The notes: generated by a model from the sequence alone, not told the origin. Numbered from the stretch's first letter, positions 33,834 to 43,800 are shown. The stretch: DNA of 64,000 nt from Actinernus sp. WN-2022 (GCA_030867875.1 JAOWCC010000044.1:1830501-1894500); one strand, 5' to 3'. Numbers and translations are program-made.

Positions 33834-34396
33834 ATGAGAAGCCAGCCGTTTGAAGGATTATACACGCAAGATATAGTAGTCATCGTCAAGAGCCTCCCCA
33901 AGATCAAACACATCTTTGCAGGGGTGTTTGCAAATGATGAAATACCGAACGCTAAACACCCAAGCTGTTTGATAGTTACACGGATCCTAAAGATAAGCCT
34001 GGGGCACATTGGACGGCCATGTACTTTCCAGGTCCAAATCAAGCCTCGGAATTCTACGATAGTTATGGATTACCCCCCGAATTCTACAGTGATAACTTTA
34101 CCCAAGCACTGATTCAAAGAGGCAATGGTTCTTTTGTGAAATCCGATGTGCAGCTGCAAGCCATGAACTCTAAAGTCTGTGGACATTATGCTATATATTT
34201 TCTTTATTTTCGTGTTGTTTTAAATCAGCACCTGCCAATCATCCTTAAGACCTTTACCCGTAACCCTCAAGTCAATGATAAAAGGGTGTGTTATTTTGTG
34301 TGCCGTAAACTTATACGGCATTATTTGAAAAAGAAGAAACAGAAGGTCATGCAAAATCAAGTGTGTCAAAGCAATACCTGTAAACGTGATAAGTAA
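33834..34396 (+). pseudogene. pro: Element 1 adenain-like maturation cysteine protease, frameshifted
   Basis: The first frame (33834 on) has FAGVFANDEIPNAKHP. After a frameshift near 33975 the second frame has GAHWTAMYF (catalytic His), EFYDSYGLPPEFY (catalytic Asp) and NSKVCGHYAIYFL (catalytic Cys). This His-Asp-Cys order and spacing is the adenovirus protease/C5 pattern found in Polintons. It would cleave capsid precursors. The stop at 34394-34396 lies at the edge of the SINE tail, so the original C-terminus may have been altered by that insertion. Confidence 0.8.
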
Positions 34397-34561
34397 AGTA
34401 AAGTAAAGTAAAGTAAAGCAACTTTATTTAACGTCGGTAACTCGTGACAGTCTGATGTGACTGATAAACTTGAGGCCGACGGGAGTCCTACGATTTTACG
34501 TCCTTATCCGAGAAGACGTGAAGGTCTAACCATTTGCAGTTGTTTCACAAAGGCAGCACCA

Positions 34562-34599
<38 letters not shown>

Positions 34600-34675
34600 C
34601 CGGGGTTTGAACCCGCGACCTCCCGCTCAACAGACCGGAGCTTAACCACTGAGCTAACCGGGAGGCGGTTATGAT
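34390..34675 (-). mobile_element. tRNA-derived SINE, about 285 bp
   Basis: On the minus strand the head (from about 34675) contains an RNA polymerase III A box (ttagctcagtggttaag, complement of 34641-34657). A B box (ggtcgcgggttcaaaccccg, complement of 34601-34620) follows. Spacing is as in tRNA genes. The rest of the body is unrelated to tRNA, and the 3' end is a run of ctttac-type pentamers (34390-34420 on the plus strand as gtaaa repeats). This is the standard SINE structure. It lies between the protease and the ATPase of element 1. Confidence 0.85.
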
Positions 34676-34905
34676 GTATGCCGTGTGTTATAATAAAAAA
34701 AGGTAACCGAATAAAAGAGTCATTCATTCATCACGATGCGAAGACGGTGCACCGTTGTGACCCGCGCTAGAAAATGTAGTGGAGTAGACTAATCCCTATG
34801 GCCACCCCATGGACACCTCCCCAGATATCAGTATTGTTCAAGAGGTAAAGAGGGTTTTGCACATGAACTTCCATTAAGCTATTATCTCCTTTACCGAAGG
34901 TTGGC

Positions 34906-34913
34906 TATAAAAA
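34906..34913 (+). promoter_or_regulatory. TATA box of the element 1 packaging ATPase
   Basis: TATAAAAA lies 41 bp upstream of the ATPase ATG (34954), the distance expected for a TATA, a start site about 25-30 bp later and a short leader. Similar boxes precede several other genes of this element. Confidence 0.6.
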
Positions 34914-34953
34914 CCCGTCTGTTGAAAAAAGGTGCAACACACAATCAATCACC

Positions 34954-35622
34954 ATGAAGCGATGGTTCAATCCTCAAATCCGTACACCCTCCAACACCAT
35001 TATTGTGGGCCCCACCATGTGTGGTAAAACCACCTTTACCAAAAAACTGATTAGTCAACGTCAGGATTTGTTTGAACATCCTTTAGAGAGGGTAGTTTAT
35101 TGTTATGGTACATGGCAAGAAGGATTTCAAGAACTGAAGCAAGATCCCCAGGTGACCCTTGTGGAGGGATTGCCTGACAACCTGTATGAACATAAACCCG
35201 ACCTACTGATTTTGGATGATCTCATGAGTGAAGTGTCGAACAATGAGGAAGCCGAAAAACTATTTACGCAAGGCACACATCATCGTAATATCACCACCGT
35301 GTACCTCACTCAAAACATGTTTCCAAAGGGCAAATCGGCACGTACCAACTCGATCAACTCCCATTACGTTATCATGTTTAAGAACCCGCGGGATAAGCTG
35401 CAATTGAGTAACTTGGTGAAGCAAGCCTTTCCTGGAGAACAACTGAGGGTTCAGGAAGCCTTTCGTGATGCCACCGAACTTAAAGAGGGAGAAGCAGGCT
35501 ATAAGTACCTGCTGTTTGATTTTACTCAACAAACTCCTGATGATCTAAGACTACGAACCCATATTTTACCTGAAGATAAAGAGTACCAGACAGTCTATCT
35601 ACCGATGGCTTCTAAACGTTGA
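34954..35622 (+). CDS. atp: Element 1 genome-packaging ATPase (FtsK/HerA-A32 type), intact
   Basis: A complete 222-aa frame. Walker A is GPTMCGKTTF (residues 19-28) and Walker B is DLLILDDLM (residues 83-91). A later VYLTQNMF phrase fits the polar sensor region of this family. The length matches other Polinton ATPases. It would pump the element's DNA into the capsid. The start is fixed by the TATA box 41 bp upstream and by the loss of the frame before the ATG. It stands out as one of the few fully intact genes of this element. Confidence 0.85.
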   Translation: MKRWFNPQIRTPSNTIIVGPTMCGKTTFTKKLISQRQDLFEHPLERVVYCYGTWQEGFQELKQDPQVTLVEGLPDNLYEHKPDLLILDDLMSEVSNNEEAEKLFTQGTHHRNITTVYLTQNMFPKGKSARTNSINSHYVIMFKNPRDKLQLSNLVKQAFPGEQLRVQEAFRDATELKEGEAGYKYLLFDFTQQTPDDLRLRTHILPEDKEYQTVYLPMASKR

Positions 35623-35649
35623 CGCGTGTAAATTATATAAAGCGTCACA

Positions 35650-35887
35650 ATGTCAATGGTTATGAAACAAATGTCACAACACGGCATCATGAAAGGTCAA
35701 GTATAAAAGAGAAGACGTTGACGTGTTAAAAAAACAAAAAGGAGGCGAAAAGAGGTTGCATACGGTGAGACAACTACCCCGCACAGCCAAAAGGAGCTTT
35801 GGAACCCGTGGACGTAAAGGTTCAGGTCTTTTATTAGGTCCTAATAGTCCCTTTAAACACATACCGATCTTGGGATCCATCTTTTAA
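35650..35887 (+). pseudogene. Element 1 small basic protein, frameshifted
   Basis: An ATG at 35650 opens MSMVMKQMSQHGIMKGQV and stops. The following frame, open to TAA at 35887, reads GGEKRLHTVRQLPRTAKRSF and ends GPNSPFKHIPILGSIF. A frameshift near 35700 most simply links them. The C-terminal part is rich in Lys and Arg and suits a DNA-condensing virion protein. TATA-like sequences lie at 35634-35640 (only 10 bp before the ATG) and 35702-35709, so the true transcription start is unclear. Confidence 0.4.
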
Positions 35888-35891
35888 AACC

Positions 35892-35900
35892 TATATAAAA
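35892..35900 (+). promoter_or_regulatory. TATA box before the small basic protein at 35933
   Basis: TATATAAAA ends 32 bp before the ATG at 35933, in the same style as the ATPase and 36545 gene promoters. Confidence 0.55.
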
Positions 35901-35932
35901 GACGACCGGATACAGACTCTTCTTTAATCACG

Positions 35933-36103
35933 ATGAGACGTTCAAGAAGAAAGGCAGCCGTTAAAAAAAGGAAGGCTCATCATCGTGTGACCAAGGGAAA
36001 ACTGTTCGGACCTGACTCGCTCCCTCGATACGATGGTTTAAAAGACCCCTTTCCAACCCAAGTAGGAGGTAGTTCACAACCGTTCTTCACCGTAGGGGGT
36101 TAG
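35933..36103 (+). CDS. Element 1 small very basic protein (56 aa)
   Basis: The N-terminus is MRRSRRKAAVKKRKAHHR, strongly positively charged. The C-terminus is neutral with FPTQVGGSSQPFF. A TATA box lies upstream. Its size, charge and position between capsid and other basic protein genes suggest a virion core protein that binds DNA, like adenovirus protein VII or X. This is inference from charge only. Confidence 0.5.
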   Translation: MRRSRRKAAVKKRKAHHRVTKGKLFGPDSLPRYDGLKDPFPTQVGGSSQPFFTVGG

Positions 36104-36138
36104 GCCTGTGTTCCTTAATTGAATTAAGAAAAAGAAGA

Positions 36139-36495
36139 ATGTCTAAACGACTGCAAACCCATCAATATGTTTTATGTTCCTTGTGTCAGGCCACACCTAA
36201 ACATGCTAAACGTTTGGCAGTCTTAGCCAACCGTCCTCAAACCGATGCCTTGGGTGAAATGGTCTACAACGTGCTCAGAAAAAGGGTACCCATACCGCCG
36301 GAACACTTAAAGACACTACGACGTCACAAGCAAGCCTTGCGTGTCTTGGGCAACCCTCGAAAGTCGTCTAAACAACGACAACGGGTGTTACGTCAAAAAG
36401 GAGGATTCATAGGAACTCTGTTGGCATCCATGGGACGTTATGTGTTACCCATGGTTATTGATGGCTTGTTCAATCGTATGTCATCCCCTCAGTAA
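36139..36495 (+). CDS. Element 1 basic protein with hydrophobic C-terminus (118 aa)
   Basis: A Cys pair CSLCQ near residue 13 is followed by a basic middle (LKTLRRHKQALRVLGNPRKS, then KQRQRVLRQKGG) and a hydrophobic end FIGTLLASMGRYVLPMVIDG. Proteins with a RRHK-alRxL core and a KGGF hydrophobic tail recur in cnidarian Polintons. Function is unknown; the tail could interact with membranes, as in adenovirus protein VI. The frame is complete, with no TATA close upstream. Confidence 0.5.
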   Translation: MSKRLQTHQYVLCSLCQATPKHAKRLAVLANRPQTDALGEMVYNVLRKRVPIPPEHLKTLRRHKQALRVLGNPRKSSKQRQRVLRQKGGFIGTLLASMGRYVLPMVIDGLFNRMSSPQ

Positions 36496-36498
36496 AAG

Positions 36499-36507
36499 TA
36501 TAAAAAA
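36499..36507 (+). promoter_or_regulatory. TATA box before the gene at 36545
   Basis: TATAAAAAA lies 38 bp upstream of ATG 36545, overlapping the end of the preceding gene's 3' flank. Confidence 0.55.
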
Positions 36508-36544
36508 GGAGACCTTCTCTTACATTCTACCATATGTAAGCATC

Positions 36545-36831
36545 ATGAAGTACAACAAACGGGCCTATCTGGTTCCTGAATCCGAAATGTTAGAACAATT
36601 GGGCGGGGGTCAACAGCCTCCCTTAAAGGCTCAACAGGAACGTTTTCTTAAAGTGCAAGCCATTCAACAGCAAGACAATTCTACACCTTACACCAATGCG
36701 TTGGTGGACATGGATGATGAAATACAAGAACTTTTGCAAAGCAAGTTACCAGCGACCACGAAAATGCGTTTGTTCGAAGCGCTCCACAAGGACTATAGAA
36801 ACATGATGCGTAATTACTCGGGCTGCCTGTG
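36545..36831 (+). pseudogene. Element 1 unknown protein, N-terminal part, cut by an insertion
   Basis: From the ATG at 36545 about 93 codons read as a Gln-rich, helical protein (PLKAQQERFLKVQAIQQQ, VDMDDEIQELLQSKLP, MRLFEALHKDYRN). The sequence then changes character at about 36831, where a GC-rich hairpin starts. A plausible continuation (a basic, Pro-rich C-terminus) lies at 38985-39395, after about 2.15 kb of unrelated DNA. That pairing is inferred from position and strand only. No function is known. Confidence 0.45.
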
Positions 36832-37006
36832 GCAGCGCCGAGTCTTAAAATGCAAGTCGTTATTTTTATTTTATTTATTTTATTTCATGTCGCACGGGTT
36901 CTGCGCATGCGTTAAAGGTCAAATTCAAACCAATCAGATTGCACTGTGCTGGTCACGCAACAATCGCCAGGTTAATGTATTTACATAATTAAATATAGTA
37001 AAGCAA

Positions 37007-37062
37007 GATGGTGGACGACGGCGCGAGGAATTTTCTCTCAAATTTGGAGTCCCATCTCTCAA
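37007..37062 (+). CDS. Exon-like fragment with splice donor
   Basis: The ATG at 37008 in a gcaagATGG context opens VDDGARNFLSNLESHLSN and then meets GTAAGC at 37063, a good donor. No downstream exon was recognised. It may be a first exon captured by the insertion or a chance match. Confidence 0.25.
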
Positions 37063-38517
37063 ATGTAAGCAGTTTAATGTTTTATTTAAGTTCACTCGTG
37101 CGAAAGCCTTCCAACACTCCCAACAGGCTCAGGATATTTCAACTGGCGCTCTTGTTGGAGGTACGTTTCGTAGGTAATAAACACTCACTCGGCACAGAAT
37201 ATGATGACCGAAGCAGTTATTCAACTCTCACGGTAAACAAGACTCCTCTCACGGCCGAGATTTTGGTTCGAGAAATTAAAGGCTTCCAACAGTTCCCTTT
37301 ATAGTTCTGTAATATAATGAGCAGACTGCAGTTTTGGGAAGGAGGGTAAAAGCTTTTATATAGAGATAAACAAAACGGGCATTTCAGTTAATAATCTTTA
37401 GTCCAACAAATACCGATATGGACGCGATCAAAGAGCCGCAGGGTAGAAAGAACAGTAGAGAAATACAGTGATAGCTCCATCATAGGTGGACAGGATACAA
37501 CTTATAATATGGGACAAATATAAACATAAATTTGAGACACTCATCTATTAGTACTCTGAACCTGCAGAACAGCAGACTAAATTAGGACCGAATTCGTATT
37601 TTTTTCGATAAAAAAAAAGAATCAATGCCTTCAGCTGCTTCAGTAAGATTCCTAGTCATATCAGTAATGGTGACTATACCAAGCATTGTTGCTGGGGGAG
37701 ATGTAAGAGTGAATCCGGCGCTCAAAGAGATATGTCTCGGAGAATGAAGCATCGTTCAGTACACCGCTAGTAGATCAGGTTTCTCATCTTTTCTCGGCCT
37801 TTTTGATCACTCACAGGAGGAGCTTTTCTGTTCCAAAACCTTTACAGCAAATTCAGTGAGAAATGTCAGCATTGGATAAATGTTTGTACAAGAGACCTTA
37901 AAAGCACAGAACAACGAGACTAGGTCTGGCAATGAAACGTAAGTGGCTATAAATTACTGAAACCCTGACTATGTATCCACCAGTAAACAATGAGAAGGAA
38001 CTACTGTTCAACCATTAAGTTTACTTGAATTTATCAGTGGATTCTAAATAAATTTTGGAAGCAAAGCCTACATCTACAATGCTTTGATTTATTTTCTGAG
38101 CACAAATGAAGTTAATTTCTTTCGGAGCTGCAGGTATTAAATTTGAAAACTCGATAAATGCAAACAATAACATAATGGTTTGAAAGAGCACACCAACATA
38201 AGCAAGATTGCCGAATTTTAGGATGCTATCAGTTCATAGTTTTAATGTATATGCTCTTCCAGCCATAACAGCTTTGGTCTCCGATGAGTTTTATTGAAGA
38301 AGATGATTGCACTCGGCATGCGGCTACATTCTTTTGTTTTTGCCTTAATGCAGGAAAACCTGACCTTTGTAACTTTTCAATGTTTAGGTGAAGTCTTACA
38401 ACGATATTGCATGGGAAAAGATGAGTTTGGGATACAGTTTAAATAGGACTTGACAGTCTATATAGTAAGCATGTCTCGTTGGTTGGCCAGCGAAGATGCA
38501 AAACTCGCTTGACAAGA

Positions 38518-38799
38518 TCAACGTTTGTCGCTTTGTTTCAATCCTCTGTATTTCAGCCAAAGTTTAAGCTGTTCGACAGTATAATCATCAGGTTCCCTTT
38601 CAAAATATGGTCCAGGAAAGCAGTCATTTCTGGTAGAATAGACAGGACGAACTGAAGTGCTAGTCAATTCTTGTAAGTTGATACAAGAAAAGCGGTTTGT
38701 TTGTCTGAGTCTTGGCGGGGGGTCTAGACTTGTGACGTAATTACCGCGCTCTGCTATAAGCGTGCGTAACATGAACATGAATATTAAAGTAGAGGTCAA
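38518..38799 (-). pseudogene. SAP-domain fragment
   Basis: The frame ends with CFPGPYFEREPDDYTVEQLK, then LWLKYRGLKQSDKR and a stop. The frame shifted by one base continues VDLVKRVLHL. The pattern TVEQLK-WL-RG-K-DLV-RV is that of SAP-type DNA-binding motifs. In cnidarian genomes such motifs occur in mobile-element and SWIM-finger proteins. There is one frameshift near 38518. The upstream part (MTSTLIFMFML) is probably not coding. Confidence 0.45.
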
Positions 38800-38984
38800 C
38801 TTCTTTAATTTACATACACGAGAAAAACAAAAATATTAAATTACATATATATATATACTAGGGGAGCAGAGAATGAATGTCACCGCGCTACCAGCCACTC
38901 CTAAAGACTGCTAAATTCAGCTAATAATTCTTCCCTTCCCTTATTACTAGAGGATTTCAAATGAAAGTGTAATTTCATCTTCAA

Positions 38985-39395
38985 TCTCATGTGGCCCGAG
39001 TGAAAGCCCAGATGGGCTCTTGTTCTAAAGAATTCAAGCAAGGTGGTTTGCCGGTTATGACTGTACCACCTGTTCAGGAGATGAAGAGTGAAATTCCTTC
39101 TGTGGGAAGTCAAGGCATGGAGACAACCGAACCTGTTAAGAAAAAGAAGAAGTCACCTTCAAAAATACCCATTATAGGATCAAGCCCTCTAACCCCATCA
39201 CCACCTACAACACCAAAACCACGTATTCTACGTACATGTAGAAAGACTTTGAGAACTAAGGTGGAAAAACAGCAGGCTCGAGCAAGCAAGAGCCGAAAAG
39301 GAGCTAAACAGGCGGGGCTGCAACGGCAAGGCCTACTTGATTTATTAAACCCTCCCAGACCAATAGTGGTTGTACCACGTTTTTCAAGACAATAA
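38985..39395 (+). pseudogene. Element 1 unknown protein, probable C-terminal part
   Basis: The open frame has no ATG near its start. It has a Gly/Val region (GGLPVMTVPPVQEM), a Lys-rich and Pro-rich middle (VKKKKKSPSKIPIIG, SPPTTPKPR), a basic helix-like part (RTKVEKQQARASKSRKG) and ends DLLNPPRPIVVVPRFSRQ. It converges with the minus-strand gene at 39441, with a possible polyadenylation signal (aataaac) at the stop. It is probably the other half of the gene at 36545, split by insertion. Confidence 0.4.
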
Positions 39396-39440
39396 ACAAC
39401 AAGAAAATCTCATAATCACAGTGTGGTGTCTTTTATTAAA

Positions 39441-40193
39441 TCAAACATTTAAAGGTTCCTTCAAGAGTTCTTGAAGCATTTGCTCCATAGACATTTCTGA
39501 ATTGTTCATAGGCTGTATGGGGCATTCCTCCACCTTAGGAGTGATTGTCTGGGTCGGGAAAGTAAACGGTAGATCTTGATGGTTCTTGGGTGAATTGTGT
39601 GGAGTTGGAATGACCCTTGGAGGTATTTCGAGGGTTAAACCCTTCTTATTTCTCTTTTTCTTTTGCTTCTTCACCTTGGCCACTTCCAGATCTTCATACT
39701 CTACAAAGGTTCTCTTCTTCTCCTGCTTTTCCTTCTGGGGAATCGGCTGTTGTTGTTGTTGATGAACCCTACCACACTCCAAGGGTTGTTCTTCCATGTA
39801 AAATACTTGAAATTGCTTCAAGGCCTCCACATAGCGTTGAAGTCCTACCTTGAGCATCTTTCGACACCCTTGATCAATGTTCAACATGGCTTCCTGAATT
39901 CTGGCCGGTTCCAACAGCGCGTTCTTTACGGCCGTTTCTTCATACTTGTACTTGATATCCCAATCGGGCCACTGTTCTTTTACAAACTCCAACTGCGACA
40001 GTTCATGGTCCGAAATGTGACCGTGTTGCACGCACTGCGCCACCGTCAACAGATAATCCAAACGGATCTGGTTGGAACGCTGTATCTTTTGCAGTTCCAA
40101 CAGTTTCGGGGTGGCTTTGGCCAAGGTTCTCTTGGTTTCCATACAAGGTTCATGGCTCTGCATTTGCTTCAGATCGACTTGTCTCTGCGTCAT
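39441..40193 (-). CDS. Element 1 unknown protein, 250 aa, coiled-coil and Lys-rich
   Basis: The frame is complete. The ATG at 40193 is preferred over the upstream ATG at 40223 because a TATA box at 40230-40237 would place the transcript start near 40205. The N-terminal half is helical (LDYLLTVAQCVQHGH, EPARIQEAMLNIDQG). A Gln run and a KKQKKKRNKKG cluster follow, then a Pro/Thr-rich tail. Its opposite orientation to the capsid genes resembles the late-early split of Polintons. I do not recognise a domain; a DNA-associated role is a guess from charge. Confidence 0.55.
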   Translation of the reverse strand: MTQRQVDLKQMQSHEPCMETKRTLAKATPKLLELQKIQRSNQIRLDYLLTVAQCVQHGHISDHELSQLEFVKEQWPDWDIKYKYEETAVKNALLEPARIQEAMLNIDQGCRKMLKVGLQRYVEALKQFQVFYMEEQPLECGRVHQQQQQPIPQKEKQEKKRTFVEYEDLEVAKVKKQKKKRNKKGLTLEIPPRVIPTPHNSPKNHQDLPFTFPTQTITPKVEECPIQPMNNSEMSMEQMLQELLKEPLNV

Positions 40194-40229
40194 GATGAAA
40201 CTGTGATGAAAAGGTCTGTTCATTGTGCT

Positions 40230-40237
40230 CTATATAG
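40230..40237 (-). promoter_or_regulatory. TATA box of the gene at 39441-40193
   Basis: CTATATAG on the minus strand lies 7 bp before the first ATG and 37 bp before the second, which is why the second ATG is taken as the start. Confidence 0.5.
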
Positions 40238-40483
40238 CGGTTCCTGTAGCCAAGCCTTCAATAGGTTAAGCCGTTATCCACCAATGAGGTTCATCTCATT
40301 CCTTAAACAATACATCCAAGGTTCAAAGTTCTCTTCTTAATCCCTCTTCATGCTCCCACAGGGACCCCTGATTCCAAGGTCCAAAGTTCTTTCTCTAGCT
40401 CCGCCTCCTTTTCCCACAGGGACCAGGCATGCTGGTATTCCCGCCACAACATGAGACATGTCATACCGATCATCAAAAACATG

Positions 40484-40849
40484 CTAATGTTCAGGTGTGT
40501 CTACTACATCCAGATCTGAACCATAGAAACGTATATCGGCGCGAAGATCCCGTTCGAATTCAGCAATCAACTTCTCTCGACTCCACAACGCTTCTTCTGC
40601 TTCATAAGCGGCAGGGATCCAGCTTATCAAGGCTTGAATCGTATCTTGATTCGTCATGTCATCAGGGTATTTTTCTAAACGTGTCTGGACTAATGTTAAA
40701 GCGACATTGACCAGATTGCTCCGTAATGATGTGTATAGGCAAATAGCACACACTCTCTCTCCTCCTTGGGCATAGGTATGTCTTTCAAGGGGCTGTACCG
40801 AATCATGATTCGAAATGCTGATGAGGAGTAAAATCACCAAGATGAGGAA
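40484..40849 (-). CDS. Element 1 small membrane protein, 121 aa
   Basis: The N-terminus at the chosen ATG (40849) is MFLILVILLLISIS, a signal-anchor or signal peptide. A CAICLY motif and an amphipathic helical region (LISWIPAAYEAEEALWSREK) follow. An upstream ATG at 40882 is in frame but abuts a TATA box (40883-40890), so it is probably not in the transcript. The leader and promoter are duplicated near 50097-50150, next to another minus-strand gene. Function unknown. Confidence 0.5.
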   Translation of the reverse strand, partial: FLILVILLLISISNHDSVQPLERHTYAQGGERVCAICLYTSLRSNLVNVALTLVQTRLEKYPDDMTNQDTIQALISWIPAAYEAEEALWSREKLIAEFERDLRADIRFYGSDLDVVDTPEH

Positions 40850-40882
40850 CATTCGAATGAGTGTCGACCTATAGGTTCCCAT

Positions 40883-40890
40883 TTATATAG
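40883..40890 (-). promoter_or_regulatory. TATA box before the small membrane protein gene
   Basis: CTATATAA on the minus strand lies about 34 bp before the ATG at 40849. An almost identical copy of this promoter occurs at about 50133-50141. Confidence 0.55.
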
Positions 40891-40945
40891 TTTACATGAC
40901 CAACACGAAATAAGCTATTATCTTATCATGAGTGTTTAAGTTTAA

Positions 40946-41047
40946 AGTGCCCCTAATAGTTAATTCGATACTTATTTCATATAATATTAAGAACCTCTTA
41001 AGAACGTTTTTCAAGGTTTTTCTGACTTTGGAACAATTCCTGATTTT
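40946..41047. repeat. Left terminal inverted repeat of the Kolobok
   Basis: It begins agtgcccctaatagttaatt and runs through gtttttcaaggtttttctga to cctgattt. It pairs with the right terminus with few mismatches. A 96-codon open frame across it is an accident. Confidence 0.85.
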
Positions 41048-41243
41048 TAAAGCGCATTCGAAAATGCGCCTTTTTATTTCATGGCCGCGTAATGGAAGAC
41101 TGGGTCGAGTGACGTCTACCCAGGAACTCCTGCTCGCGAATCATTTACGTATACCATTGCTCGACACGGGGAGTGAGAAATTGATTTCTGCTATTTCTTT
41201 TATTTGGCCTCCAAAGTTTTGAAACCAAGGCAATTATCTAGGT

Positions 41244-41381
41244 ATGTCTACTTGTGAGCCAGAATCTGTAAAAACAAGCAATTCTGATAACTCGGATGAT
41301 ATCACGGACATCGAAGTGGAAGAGTCTTTGACTTCGAATATATTATTTTCTGGATGGCGTCGCGACAAATATCGAGTATGA
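41244..41381 (+). CDS. Small acidic leader of a possible second Kolobok protein, degenerate
   Basis: From the ATG at 41244, 45 codons read MSTCEPESVKTSNSSDNSDD, then ITDIEVEESL and a stop. A one-base shift continues an acidic frame (NIEYENNSEEDIKILV) to about 41440. Divergent acidic leaders accompany Kolobok transposases in cnidarians. This one is truncated and its product, if any, is unknown. Confidence 0.3.
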   Translation: MSTCEPESVKTSNSDNSDDITDIEVEESLTSNILFSGWRRDKYRV

Positions 41382-41449
41382 AAACAACTCGGAAGAAGAT
41401 ATTAAGATACTAGTACGCAGACTAACCCCCAATAGCTGACGAAGAATTG

Positions 41450-43284
41450 CTATATGAATACAACAGGCAGAGAAGAACAACGGAAGAATTGGAATGAGAG
41501 GCCCAAAAGCGTCTGAAAGTTAGACTCAAAGGGACTGCATTAGTGAACACATGGTGAGTTCACTATAAAGTACAGTACATTATAATCATTCTATTGTATT
41601 GGTTTCTCTCCCGGTTTCTCTCTCGATCGTGCCGTTCGTGGCCGTATAAAATCTAAACATGGATCGCTTTTTTTATTGTGGTGTAAGTGTGGAAACATCA
41701 GTCTTGTTGGCCGAATGTGACCCAGGATTTGCTCTCGGCTTGGTTCGTTTGGAAAGATGGAATATTAGATAATTTGGCTGATATTCATAATAATATAGTA
41801 AGTATAGGTAATCATATGGATTCGAGTGCAATTCGGGATTAATTTGAACGAGTGAGATTTTCTAAGAGTATCAAAATGGTTTCATCAAAATTGCATCAGC
41901 GCAATTTGAGCTCTTTGAAAAATCTCACGAGTTCAAATTAATCCAGAATTGCACGAGAAAGCCATATGATTACTTGCTAATAATATTCATTACATCCGCG
42001 TATTTGAGCTTTTTAATTTGTCGTGATGTTATTCAAAGGATTTTGCTTCAGTTATTCAACTTCTCCCTGCTGTAAATGTGGAAATTTATCTTTGTTGTTG
42101 TTCTACATTTGTTGCAAAAGTTTGGAAAGACCCTCGCCGCCTCTCAGTCAATCGAATTCATGAATTCTGGTTACATATATTTTCTTCACATCTGAGGTAT
42201 TACATGATTTGGCACTCGTATTACAATTGTACATGATTCCCGCACTGGTATTACTTTATTTGGCACTGGTGTTTAGCATAAATATAGCTGCTCTCTGCCA
42301 ATCAAATTGAAAATTCGTGTGAAACACTGCTACTCAGAAAGGGCACTTCATAAATGGAGCAATATTGCAGAATATAGTGCTTCTCGGTTAATTAATAATT
42401 CATTTTCTCGAATTTTCATACAAACCTTATCTAAAAATAAAAAAACTCTAACCACTTAAAACCAAAAATCATTCATACATGTACATGGAGAATTTAGTGT
42501 AGTTTTCAAGTGTTCATTTGAAATGGTAAAAGAATAAGCACTGTAGTCTGCAGTTTAGCCCAGTCCCAGGTTTCTGCGTTCACCGACAATTTTCAAGGTT
42601 GTGAGTTTCTTGGAAGGAAAAGAGGAAAACAAATCAATACAAACAAAGAAGCTTTAATTTTCTGAGTTTGAACTTGATGAGTCCTCTACTAATTAATGGG
42701 CATTACCACATAAGTAAATTGTAAGCAAGTTTGCTACCAAATCTGATGCATCAGACAATGTAAACCCCTCCACAAACTGCAAGTACCATTGTGTTATTTT
42801 ATGCGCTGCTATAATTTAATCTCATCTCCTGTTAGGTAATGTTATGTTCAAATACCAGTCCTAGTTATTTTAAGCAACACTACTACCTCTTGTATCGAGC
42901 ATATTTTGAATTGCTACATGTAACTCCACAGTGCAGTTGGTATTTGTGGGGGTGGGGGATAAATTGACTGATGCATCAATGATTATGAATTTATTCAAAA
43001 GTATCATTATCAACATTAGGACAGGCTATCCCCTTTTCTTCATAGGGAAAAGAGTAGATGAAGTTTCACCCAGAATCTAGCAATACAGGACTTGTAAAAT
43101 ACAACCTATCATTACAGTCAAATGTATTTAGTCATTTTTTTTATTTTTTGGGCAATCAAGCACATTTTTATGTCCCTTCATTGGCCTTTTGCAGGTGGAG
43201 CAGTGTGGCTTGGCCTTTGGAGCTGCATGATTTACTTGTGTTTGTTCTGCAATTGGAGGAACTACAAAAAATTAAATGAAAACA
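41450..43284. other. Non-coding interior of the Kolobok with one MITE
   Basis: No coding frame is recognised. An inverted-repeat MITE lies at 41808-41973. The rest is AT-rich DNA with unrelated short frames. Confidence 0.5.
41808..41973. repeat. Palindromic MITE within the Kolobok
   Basis: The left arm gtaatcatatggattcgagt runs through gcaattcgggattaatttga. It pairs with the right arm tcaaattaatccagaattgcacg and ends at ccatatgattac. There is a short central loop. The arms show a few mismatches. Confidence 0.8.
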
Positions 43285-43800
43285 TGTTTGTTAACACAAT
43301 GAAATTGATTCCCTATTTGGGATGTAGTTGGGGGGACATCTAAATTTTCAATCACAGTTACAATCTTTTGAAAATATAGGCATGGTGGTTATCACATTGA
43401 AATTGATTTCCCTTTATACATGTATGTGTACCTGGTGCAGTCGGGGGGGGGGGGGGGGACATCATTAACGATCACAGATACAACCTTAGAGCAGTTTTTG
43501 ATTGAGTGTTGAAATGTCAGTTACATGTAGGTGATTGCTTTCGAATTTGATTGGCTAGTTATCCATGATTGTGTTTAATTTGTCTCGTGATTTGTTGAAG
43601 TAAAACCAATTGTGAATTACTTCAATTTGTGATTGGTTCATTGATGTTTTTACTTGCTCGTGATTGGCTCAGGTTTTGGATTTATGACACTCAATTGAAA
43701 ACCACTCTATGAAAATAAAGGCATGGTTGTTATCACATTGAAATTGATTTCCTGTTATATATGTACCTGGTGCAGTTGGGGGGACATCTTTTACAATCAT
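43285..43800. repeat. Partial tandem copies of the Kolobok last-exon region
   Basis: The phrase atcacattgaaattgatttc followed by a tgtacctggtgcagt-gggggg-acatc block occurs near 43290 (variant), 43395-43465 and 43732-43795. The third copy contains the donor-side end of the last transposase exon. A poly-G run of 12 or more lies at about 43444-43458. Confidence 0.6.

Larger units (their letters stand above)
36832..38984. mobile_element. Insertion of about 2.15 kb inside element 1, type unknown
   Basis: The left edge has a strong hairpin (ctcgggctgcctgtggcagc then gccgag, 36839-36864). Inside lie an exon-like stretch (37007-37062) and a SAP-domain fragment on the opposite strand (38518-38799), neither of which belongs to a Polinton. 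No transposase or long terminal inverted repeats are visible. A Helitron-like or other non-autonomous element that carries captured gene pieces would fit, but this is inference. Confidence 0.35.

Noticed and set aside
34600..34675. A tRNA gene
   Set aside because: A and B boxes are present, but the acceptor stem and anticodon arm do not form a full tRNA, and the sequence continues into a SINE body with a pentamer tail.
40932..41222. 96-codon plus-strand open frame
   Set aside because: It lies across the left terminal inverted repeat of the Kolobok, and its reverse complement occurs at the other end.
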